Shown here one piece after another: positions 54,871-64,000 of a DNA stretch of 64,000 nucleotides (positions are counted from its first letter, which is position 1; each line of letters begins with the position of its first letter). Below the pieces are notes generated by a model, which did no database searches, was not told where the DNA came from, and saw only the letters and a program-made list of their open reading frames with translations. The position numbers were made by a program, and so were the translations under genes. The DNA comes from Limnephilus marmoratus (Eukaryota; Arthropoda; Insecta; Trichoptera; Limnephilidae), in contig OU862910.1 of NCBI GenBank assembly GCA_917880885.1, positions 52,629,285 through 52,693,284 on the forward strand, written 5' to 3'.

Positions 54871-56033
54871 CTGTGGACAAAAAAAAATAATTCGTTAAAT
54901 ACAAGAAACTTTTCTGAGGATGCACACATCAATCCATCAAAGATGTTGACGCAATTACATACATCTCCCTTCCACCATCAATATCTCCCTTCGTCCTTCA
55001 TCTATAAACCAATCCTCTGGACAATATTACATACAAATGCGTACAGTACATTTGGAACTATCAGTCTATTGAAGCAATAATCAACTTCTATATTGATCTC
55101 TTAGTTCTTTGATACAGACTGTTAAAGAAGTTTCTGTGTAATGATCAACTCCATAGTGATCTCTCAGTATATTTCATTGGAGTCAAAAGAAGAAACCGGT
55201 AGAGTAAACATTGGGCGTTTTATTTGAATCTATTACGGAAACTTGTGCAGTGATCAACCCAGTGATCCCTCGGTGCCATAATATCGAATCTCACAAAAAC
55301 GTACCGCGTAAAAATTAAGGTAAGTCATATAGCTTCACCAAGTCCACTATTCATCAAGCTATTCCCATAGTTGTGTCATTTTGAAAAACTTATAGTTCGA
55401 TGATTTGCAGTCAATATATCTGCAACTGCAAAGGATTTGGTTACATCTTCCAAACACTTCATTTACACATACAAAAAAATAACGCTGCAGATAACCCACA
55501 CAATTTCACAAAATTGTTAATTTCTGTCGATGGAATTCCATTTTAATAAAATAAAAAGTAACCAAATAGAACCGCTTCCTTTTTGGGTTATTCATAAATA
55601 ATACAAAACTGCTCATTACTACAGAAATATAATAATTATTTAAAATTTTTTACATATAATTAAGTTCACGTAGCGGAAACATGATGATAAGCTTAACCAG
55701 ATAATTTTGAGAACTTGCAATTATTTGGTTGAAGGAAGCCTCAATACGATTTCATCGAGGCCTCATTCTGTCACTCAAAAGCGAAGATAATGTTAATTAC
55801 TCTGCCGGAATAAGAAGTCATTATTTTAATGGCCTGAAAATCTCTTTTAAAAAACTTTTTATGAATTCCCGCCTGAAATCATTAAAAAAAATTAAATCAA
55901 CTACAATTTTTTTAAATGATTTAAAAAATGTGTTGAAAAAACTGCATTTATCACGATGTTGTTATGACAGCCCGCACTTTGTTGTAGACGTTGCCGCTGA
56001 TAGCCCCATTGTAACTTCTTCCTTATTCATTTC

Positions 56034-56205
56034 AATCCGGCAACTTCAACCCTCCTTTAAAAAGACATGAATAGTGATGAAAAAAATGGTTATAATAGGT
56101 TACGTTAGGTTGGGTTACGGGCTATTTAAAAAAAAAACTTAACTTTTAATTACTTTTCAAAGGGGAGTTGAAATGCCACTTTGTTGAGTTGGCATGGAAC
56201 GTCCT
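56034..56205. mobile_element. MITE family A, diverged copy 3
   Basis: CAACTTCAACCCTCCTTTAA at the left, TTTCAAAGGGGAGTTGAA at the right, GTTACGTTAGGTTGGGTTAC in the centre. Confidence 0.45.
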
Positions 56206-56379
56206 ATATTACGTCAAATTAAGAAAAAAAATTAGCGAAACGATAAAATGCATTATCAAGGTGTGAAAATGGAGGTGTTATAGCTAGACCGCACGTCTCT
56301 TTCCATGTGCAGAAAGGTCGTGATTTATTGGTAGTTTTCTAGCAATCGTTAGTGGCTTACTACGCCGTAATGACTACGC

Positions 56380-56750
56380 CTCCCGCACCACGTTTCAACG
56401 CAAAAACGCGACTCCAGGGTCCTTTTTTTTATAAGCGCCGTTGATATAAATCCAATAACAATAAATTAAATAAAAACGCATTGCTTCGATTCCGGCCCTG
56501 CGTGGTTAATTGTTCGGTTCATTAAGGTGGCATGTCTGGCCCTAACGACCTTCCCACACGCAAGATGGCGCTGGGTGCAAAATAAATAACCGCACAGTGG
56601 TATTCCCCTCGGGGCGGCAGCCAAGGTCCAGGGGCTGCGCGCGCACCAGCAGATGAGGCAGCCCTAGCCGCCATTCACGTATTTGACGGTCCTTTTAAGG
56701 TCAGCAGTTTAAAGGAAATTATGGTCCTGCTGCTGAGAGGTCGGTTATAT
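56380..56750. promoter_or_regulatory. candidate grainyhead upstream-intron enhancer
   Basis: The most GC-balanced unique stretch in the right part: CCAATAACAATAAATTAAAT (homeodomain-like AT core) next to GGCCCTGCGTGGTTAATTGT and GCAAGATGGCGCTGGGTGC. No ORF or repeat. Regulatory role is inferred. Confidence 0.35.
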
Positions 56751-57544
56751 TCATTATTTTGATTCATGTGTCGTCTCTTTATGAGAAAGACAGAAATAGG
56801 CCACTTGCATGGATTTCATAACGACTTTGAAAAAATCATGTGGATAGATCTGTTTACTAAGATTACGAAAATGTTTTAGAAATGTACCGTTTTTTTAATT
56901 TTTAAATAAATAAATCCATTATTTGGGCTCGTGACGTAACTACATTAAAATGTTCCGTCTCCGAAAATGTTCCTATTAATTTTGTAAAATTCCACACTGA
57001 TTTATTTTTTTTATATGGCATCACTTCGATTTCAGGCGAATTTTTTAATTCGTTCACTAGATTTATTGTTTGTTCTCTGCGAACGTATCATTTGGTTTGA
57101 TTTTTTGACAGATGTTATGAAGAGAACCCCGTACATTTTATATTGTCCGCACGTGTTTTAGGGGTATAATGATAATGGTGCGGATTTTAACAAAATCAAA
57201 TGTTATAATATTCTTATTATTATTATAATTTACAAGTACAAGTATATTACATTTGATTTAGTAATATAGACGTTGAACATTTAAATGATTTATGATCAAT
57301 AAGATGAATCAAGGAAAAAAAATATTTATGAGATTTAATATTTTTGGTATGCCTCCTTATTCTCCTGTGCCATTCGTGTGGAAAACGTTCTTTTTTAAAA
57401 TGATTTTCGGCTATGTAATTATCGTTTTTTCGCACCTATAAAATTATGTCCCGTCTTTCCGGTATATAAAAAATGGTCTGATTTTTCGGATTGATATTTT
57501 TAAAAAATCACCAAGGTTTCAAAAATACGATTAAAAAAAAAATA

Positions 57545-58855
57545 GAGAATGTCTTAGAATATTTGCCTAAACTGGAAAAAAAAATGTGGTGCAAGTGACC
57601 TATTGTGGTGTGTCGTTGGGAGCCCTATTGTAAAGTAGGCGTCAGGACGATATTAACCATTCAGACAGCAGCCCATGTGTCGATTATGAGAAAGATAGAT
57701 TTTTACCTATCGTTGAAAGCACGCTGTAAACCGTGTTAGAGCTTTCGATGGAGCTATTGGCGATATGAGTTTATGTTTGATGACAATATTGGCATAATTA
57801 TGTTAAGAGTTTGTAATTGACAAATGATTAGCTAATACTCGTTGTTACTGCCGATTTGTGTTGTTTTACAGCAATCATATTAAATAAACAGAGATTAGAC
57901 TATTTTAAACAAGGAAGTTTACTTAGCGACAGCACTTATTTCGTAATTTGGCGGTCCCGCGCACAAACCTGTATATAGTCTGCCTTGGCACATCCATCAT
58001 ATCAGGACTTGTGAGGCTTTAGTTCCAGGAAACGTAAGTACTGCAGTACGAGTACTTACTCATAAATACGTAAATATAACAGGAACTTCCCGTGTGGGTA
58101 GTTACTAGTTGCTACCACACACATAATAAATGTGCAACTGATTACTAACCTCCGCTACTCTAAAGAAAACGATTCATTTGGCTTATCTACACGCATAAAG
58201 CAGCATCTTAAGGGGATTTAGACTTTAAGATGAACAAGATCGTGCAGTTGACTTCCGTTGTGGCTAATGTATAAAAAACACTTTATTTCAAACTTCCTAC
58301 TTAAGTGGTACGAATTCGCATTAAATTTTAATTTATTAATATAAAAATTCATAACGGTAATTAAAAATTTTATGGGAATAATGATTGGGTACCTACAAGG
58401 GTTGCCATTCGCTGTTTTTAAATGTCAGAAATGTAATGTTTTAACATATGTATCTAAACGGTAAAACAATATCCCATGTTCCGAAATTAATATGGGTAGG
58501 TACCTTAAATACAAACATGTTTCATGAAAGAATACTCTCTTAATAAGATCACCTGTTTGCTTCAATTAATGTTTTCCAAAAGAGGATTGAGTTTACATTA
58601 TCGACGAGTACTCGTGATTGCTCCATATAAAAATATAAGCGCTCCATTCTCTTCGATCCGGTCCTCATTATTCAGAATCAATTCCCATCTGCTTACTCAA
58701 ACAAGAAATAATTAATTGACTCACCGCCTAATTTAAATGGCTTTTAGGTTCTTGAAAATAATGAAGAAGTAGTGATGCGAAAAAATGGAAATGCTTTCAT
58801 TTGTAATGGTGGGAAAACACATTGCGAATTCGTTCTTTGCTGATGCTGTTATTTT
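57545..58855. other. AT-rich intron sequence
   Basis: Nothing recognised. Confidence 0.4.
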
Positions 58856-59245
58856 AGCAGAGCTGATTGAGCTGACAACTGCCAACTTTTAAATGAGAGT
58901 TCATTGATCCATCCAACCCAAGAAATATTGGGGACATTGTCAATATTGGGGAATAAGCTGATTAAGCTGACAACTGCCAACTTTTAAATGAGATTTCATT
59001 CATCCATCCAACCTAAGAAATATTGTCAATATAGGGGACATTGTCAATATTGGGGCGCTTTCAATATTGGAGACTTTGTCAATGTTGGGGACATTGTCAA
59101 TATTGGGGACATTGTCAATATTGGAGACTTTATTAATATTGGGGACATTGTTAATTTTGGGTACATTGTCAATATTGGAGAAATTGTAAATATTGGAGAC
59201 TTTGTTAATATTGGGGAATGAGCTGATTGAGCTGACGACTGCCAA
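58856..59245 (+). repeat. 18-bp minisatellite nested in a larger repeat
   Basis: About twelve units of GGGGACATTGTCAATATT run through 59026-59220. They lie between copies of AGCTGATTGAGCTGACAACT at 58860, 58957 and 59221. The frames open on both strands arise because the 18-bp unit keeps phase. Confidence 0.8.
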
Positions 59246-59559
59246 AATATTTCCGCATTGCAATAAAATCAAAAAGTTTTGAATGCAAACGTGAAATGGT
59301 TTTAATAATGGTTCACCTTACGTTTTATCAACTAAAATAAAAATCCGCTCACATTTTGATAGACAAATGCATTACAAACGTTATCATCACCTTAAAGTTT
59401 CACACAAAAATAATGTAGTTTCCATTTTTTCTTTCAAATTACGATCGGAAACTTTGGCTTCATAAAGGTATACATTTTAATTATTTTGTGGTTAACTTTT
59501 TGATTTGAATATAAAGCGTTGTATTTTTTCTTTCCAACACCATTTAGATAATGTTTCTG

Positions 59560-61158
59560 ACTATGATAGTAAGGGAGACACAACGATTTCTGTGAGACCT
59601 ATAGTCTTTTTAACTGAATATTTTCCTTGATTTTTGTAGCTAAATTAGTATTATTTTTATCCCTTTAATAACTCTCATATTTAAGACCCTATTCTCATTG
59701 ACAAGCTTCTTGAAATACCATAGATAGGTACTACTTAGTTATCTTCTATATAGAAAGTACATTTTCTAATTCCTTGTTTTCCAGAGAAGTTACATCATCA
59801 AAAAATGATGGATGATCTTGTAGTTCAATCCCACTTTGCTTGTGTAATAAAGCACAGTATCTACGATATGAACCCGATCGGCCGATACTAAAATACACAC
59901 TTCATCATCGAAGAATATCATTTTTACTGTGTATACGTACTTTAGATGTCTTGTTTATATTTACCGACATAACATAACGTTACGAAAGATTAGTATTACG
60001 AAGTAGGTGATCGTATCGTCATGTTTCAATAAACATTTTATATTAATGTTTTATTGGCTTATAATTAACGTTGTTTTCTTCAGATAATACGGTAAACATC
60101 TTACGTGAACAAGTCGAGTTTCTATCATCACAACATAATTTATTTATTTATTGTAAGAAACAAACAGCAGTTTTATACAGGATGTTAAAAATGAAGCGGT
60201 TAAAAATGAGGTAAGCCAAAACAGTTTCTTATGCTAATGGTTATTATATTATGATATAATACAAAATTTTAATTGGTTATAACCATTACATGAAAATGAA
60301 ATTAACTAAAATATATAAATGTAAGTATATTAGAAGGAAGAAGGAATAGGAAAGGGCAAGAGGCAGAGGAAGATGGGATGGGGACAGGAGATGCTCATGC
60401 TGTACCTTTTCTATAGCTGTGCATTAATTTAATTCACATTTGTGGTCGTACGCTTGACTTCGTATCGGTATTTCACAAGAGTATTATTAAGAATATCGAT
60501 ATTGTTAAATTGCATGTTATATTGCGCGCATATGCAAAACAAAATCCGAAAAGGGGTTTTTAAATAGGATAGTTTGGACATGAAAGTGTTTTTTATAGAC
60601 CTTATACTTTATTTTTATATAGGCTTATTAAAAGACTTATTAAAAAAATTACCGATATTTTTAAGGGTGTGTTCTACACGCAGTATTTAATTGAAGCATC
60701 TATAATACTTCTAAGCCATCAAATTTTCAAAACAAAAACATATGATTTTGTATGATTTTACATTATTTAGTATGGCTGCATCTTAATAAATTTCATCTAG
60801 TCTCAGAGTTGTAAGCTCGGCTACATTTTTCCTTAGCTATAATACTCATTTTGCTATGGCAAAAGCGGATGTACAAAAGACGAGGTTTTCTAACAAACCA
60901 CACTAAAAATCGCAAAAAAGGATCCACATGTTTGGTGTATATTTAGGTAGATACCGTGACAGTTAATCCCCCAGCATACTTATATATAATATGCAGTCGG
61001 TTCAGGGAAAATACAGTATATCTACTTATACAAAATATAACTAAGTGTCCCTGGAGGGGAGTGCAGAGAGGATGTAACAAAAACAAAAGTATTAAACATA
61101 TTTTCTTTAATTAAATGAAAACAATATTAGCGAAACTCAATCGAAAACTGAGACAGAA
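59560..61158. other. AT-rich intron sequence
   Basis: No gene or defined element; a purine-rich AGGAAGATGGGATGGGG stretch at 60370 may be a SINE family 2 scrap. Confidence 0.4.
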
Positions 61159-61174
61159 AAATCAGAAAAGATAT

Positions 61175-61247
61175 TGGCTCCGCTGGGACACGAACCCAGG
61201 ACCCTTTGCTTACATGGCAAGAGCTCTACCGATTGAGCTACGGAACC
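61175..61247 (-). tRNA. tRNA-Thr-like (TGT), left arm
   Basis: 73 bases with perfect acceptor GGTTCCG/CGGAGCC, D stem GCTC/GAGC, T arm CTGGG/CCCAG with GGTTCGTGTCC. The anticodon loop is CATGTAA: anticodon TGT but A instead of the invariant U at position 33, and C-A at the stem base. Probably a pseudogene or SINE-type copy. Confidence 0.6.
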
Positions 61248-61485
61248 CATATGAAATTCGGTCACTTTTAACCGTATCATACTTCGACTGAGAACTACCA
61301 ACATTATCTTCATTTTCTTAACGCACATATTATTGGCTGCTATCTTTATATATGATATAATTATTGGCTATAATTATATCTTTATAAATGATATAGCCAA
61401 TAATATGTACGTTAAGAAAATGAAGATAATGTTGGTAGTTCTCAGTCGAAGTATGATACGGTTAAAAGTGACCGAATTTCATATG

Positions 61486-61558
61486 GGTTCCGTAGCTCAA
61501 TCGGTAGAGCTCTTGCCATGTAAGCAAAGGGTCCTGGGCTCGTGTCCCAGCGGAGCCA
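61486..61558 (+). tRNA. tRNA-Thr-like (TGT), right arm
   Basis: Same as the left copy except GGCTCGTGTCC in the T arm (one change in the B box). Same A33 anomaly. Confidence 0.6.
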
Positions 61559-61569
61559 ATATCTTTTCT

Positions 61570-61935
61570 GATTTGTGGGAAAGGAAGTGGGAAAGGGAAC
61601 GAGATGGAGAAGACTTTGGCATCTCAAATTAATATATGTTGTGAGGCTGCAGGTAATCGGCGAAATGGAGAAGAGAAAGATGGGGAAGTAGGTATCTGGC
61701 TATTCAGTTCTGGTCACCAAACACGGCAAAAGCCATTTCAAATTCTGAATAGTAGCCTTCTACCAGGACGGCACTGAGAGTATCTTCCACTCAGAAACGT
61801 GCCGCAAATGTAGTATATATTATTTTAAATGAATTAATTGTGAAAAAACACAAATTAATCAAAAAAAAATATTTGCGCACGCCGGGAATCTTCGGATTGC
61901 GAGTTAAGAGCCTTATCCCTCGACAACGGAAGCCA
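61570..61935 (-). mobile_element. SINE family 2, longest copy
   Basis: Leftwards from the tRNA-like head (CTTCCGTTGTCGAGGGATAA, CTCGCAATCCGAAGATTCCC) through GGAAGATACTCTCAGTGCCG to CTCCATTTCGCCG. Tail replaced by the palindrome. Confidence 0.65.
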
Positions 61936-61999
61936 CTAGTCTTTATACTAAATATATCAGCGCATAAGAACAAAAAAAACACACTGTAAATAAATTCGT

Positions 62000-63000
62000 T
62001 TGATATCCATAACTTATTATTAAAGGTTTTTTGAATCGATTTTAGGTGTGAAATTGGTAAATAACGTACAAAAACTTATAATTTTACAATATTTATAATT
62101 CGCGTGGCCAACTGTCGGGGATCAACTGTTAGGTAACCATTTAAGTATTAAGCCACATAGTGGTATCCCGAGATTTCAACAGATTTTGTAACATCGCTTA
62201 TCGGGCTAGGGAAAGGTCTTCAAGTAAGCAACTAATTACAGGTTAAAACACTCAACAAAAGTGCTCTTATCTCATTTATTGATGAGTTCTGGTCGGGCCG
62301 AGCTATTTCCAAAGTGGACAGAGAAAGCTCTGTGTCGCAACTTTGTCCCACGCACAGTATGTCTATCGGTTGTGATCAATCACCGATTTGGACACTCTTG
62401 TCGACAAATTTATAATTACATATAGAAACATTGTTTATTTTTAATTGGGATGCAAGTTGTGTCACTCGAATCGCCTTATTTGTCAAGCCAGCTCTACCTA
62501 TCAGCGATAGCGCAAGTCAAGTGCGTATCATTATACTTGGAAACCATAAATGAACAGGACGACACTGGCGAGCACTTCAGCGAATTTTGTATGTTAATCG
62601 TCCAGTTGATTAGGCAGACATCTACGAAAATCGAAATTTGGGTTGATGCAGTTATACGTAAAAGTATACCCTCTATCTGGTACAATAAATACTCCGATCA
62701 CTCAAATCAATTGTAATGCAGTAGAAAAACTTGTAGTGAAATGTACAAAAAAATTGAGGTTTTCTGAATGATGTTCAAAATGTCATACTAACATACCGAA
62801 TCGTTATGCTTCCCGGTGTTATTTTATAGCAATTCATTACGTAAAACACAGACACGTGTAAATAATATTTGATTTATTGCTTTCTTCATTATCTCAAAAC
62901 TTTGTATTTGGAGATGTCTGACTGATCGACTGGACGGCCGCTGTATCTACCTATTGCTCACACAGTTCTACAATAAAAGAACGCACCTATTAAATGATTA
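62000..63000. other. intron sequence, nothing recognised
   Basis: 62450-62716 is open on both strands but has no recognisable domain; it could be conserved noncoding DNA. Confidence 0.35.
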
Positions 63001-63004
63001 AATA

Positions 63005-63290
63005 TTTGTGATATTTCACAATTAATTAATTAAACATAATAAATAGTACATTTGCTGCACGTTCCAAAGAGGAAGGTACTCTCAATATCGCCCTTGTTTG
63101 AGACCACTATTCCAATTGAAACGTTGATTGAAATGGTCTTAACTGTGTTTGGTGACCAGATCTGATAACCATGTACTTCCCCACCTACCTACCACACCTT
63201 CAACATCACAACATAACCCTATGGAAGATGTCGTAGTCTCACTGGCTCCAGATGGGAGCACATGGGGACTCTTGTGCGGTATACACATAA
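63005..63290 (+). mobile_element. SINE family 2, plus copy with intact 3' tail
   Basis: TTCACAATTAATTAATTAAA to GTAGTCTCACTGGCTCCAGA and CTTGTGCGGTATACACATAA. It shows the 3' end missing from other copies. Confidence 0.65.
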
Positions 63291-63397
63291 AGAAATAAGA
63301 GAAATAGCAAAGTGAATATAGGAATCATTACAAAAAATGTTTTTAGTCATCAAAAAGCACCAAAGTTCTAACAACTCTCGGCGCCTATTGTCTCAAG

Positions 63398-63532
63398 GAA
63401 ACAGTCAACTCAACACCTCTTTGAAAAGTCATTAAAAGTTATGAAAAATAGCCCATAACCTATTTAATAATTTTTTTATGATTTTTCAAAAGAGGTTTTG
63501 AGTTGAGTTTATTCTGAGTTGTCCGGTCACCG
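63398..63532. mobile_element. MITE family A, copy 4 (shortest, cleanest ends)
   Basis: AGTCAACTCAACACCTCTTT mirrors AAAAGAGGTTTTGAGTTGA, then TTCTGAGTTGTCCGGTCACC. Confidence 0.65.
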
Positions 63533-64000
63533 TTTAGAATATACATCAGATTTCTAAGTAAGAAATTGAAAAATCACAAGCAATACTATATTGTATTGAT
63601 TTGACTTGGCGTTTAACTTCCTACTTCAGTATTATAAAACTCTGAAAGTTATCAAGATTCAATACAAATTGCAAGAGATTTCAATAATAATTATTACAAG
63701 ATTGCATGAGGCTGGATTATTAATTTATGTAATAATTACACGAGACAGCAAACCGAGTAAGGAAACACCGTTAACACAATCATTATTACCTGAAAGGAAT
63801 TCAAGTAGAAATTATCTGAAGACATTACATCGTCTCTTTATTTTCATGCGGATAATGTCTTCACCAGTAAATATTGTATTTTATTGAGGCATTCAAATTA
63901 ATCGGCTACCGTGATATCTTCAAATGAAAATTCATTTTACCGCGACGACAACGACATTATTAAGTTTGTGCAGTTATTACATATCGTTATTTTCTTCTAT

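Larger units (their letters stand above)
61159..61574. repeat. 416-bp palindrome with two head-to-head tRNA-like units
   Basis: Arms of about 205 bp match almost base for base around 61366. Each contains GGTTCCGTAGCTCAATCGGT and a flank AAGATAATGTTGGTAGTTCT. The core is AT-rich with repeated TATAGCCAATAAT. The right arm runs straight into SINE family 2. Confidence 0.85.

Noticed and set aside
57247..57540. Possible decayed Penelope GIY-YIG piece (HFLYTGKTGHNF)
   Set aside because: One short motif in a frame interrupted by stops; too decayed to call.
58988..59272. NIGDIVNIGD-like repetitive proteins on both strands
   Set aside because: The 18-bp minisatellite keeps phase and has no stops; not a gene.
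61137..61632. Two facing frames with the same protein (MIRLKVTEFHMGS...)
   Set aside because: They run through the tRNA-like palindrome; the shared peptide is tRNA sequence.
62450..62716. 88-codon plus-strand frame
   Set aside because: Also open on the other strand, no domain, no splice context or neighbours.
1..64000. CRISPR arrays, operons, bacterial promoters
   Set aside because: None seen; splice sites, SINEs and gene content show animal nuclear DNA. Tandem repeats present have no spacer structure.

Overview
This window is animal nuclear DNA, most likely from a moth or butterfly. The genes are split by GT-AG introns. The two conserved genes match insect grainyhead and PIG-U. The repeats are typical of Lepidoptera: a Helitron that starts TCTATATATATAAAAATC and ends CTAG between A and T, tRNA-derived SINEs, TTAA-flanked and hAT-type MITEs, Penelope-like elements, and many TACCTACC-type microsatellites. 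All family assignments rest on reading the sequence and on remembered family features; no database was searched.

Layout. (1) 3-11770, minus strand: a complete-looking ten-exon gene for a secreted protein of about 706 residues with a von Willebrand factor A-like domain. I assembled it by hand from phase-compatible exons. One 4909-5088 exon and the last exon were found only from splice sites and reading phase. Its introns hold a plus-strand tRNA-Val(CAC), a small two-exon THAP zinc-finger gene on the opposite strand, and many mobile elements. (2) 11771-17470: repeats only, including an internally deleted Harbinger element with convergent MADF and transposase fragments and a TTAA-flanked MITE. 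(3) 17471-19015, minus: PIG-U, a GPI transamidase subunit, complete in two exons. (4) 19016-26265: repeats, including a 5'-truncated Penelope-like element lying between MITE ends, and long AT-rich DNA with nothing recognisable. (5) 26266-54870, minus: the last eight coding exons of grainyhead, covering most of the CP2-type DNA-binding domain and the dimerisation domain. The introns are very long (15.5 kb and 6.5 kb), and the 5' exons lie beyond the right edge. (6) 54871-64000: presumably the upstream grainyhead intron, with SINEs, a minisatellite, and a 416-bp palindrome carrying two head-to-head tRNA-Thr-like units.

The strongest candidate for something new is a repeat present twice (about 3285-3744 and 12185-12634). 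It carries long alternating GAA/TTC arrays of the heat-shock-element type, then a TATA box and, in the better copy, a TCAGTT initiator at normal spacing, with only about 45 bp left before a Helitron-like CTAG terminus. Read literally, it is a mobile, outward-firing heat-shock promoter. Other items worth attention are hammerhead-ribozyme-like cores, one in the Penelope pLTR region and one in each arm of a foldback repeat at 31790-32318, and a possible alternative last exon of grainyhead.
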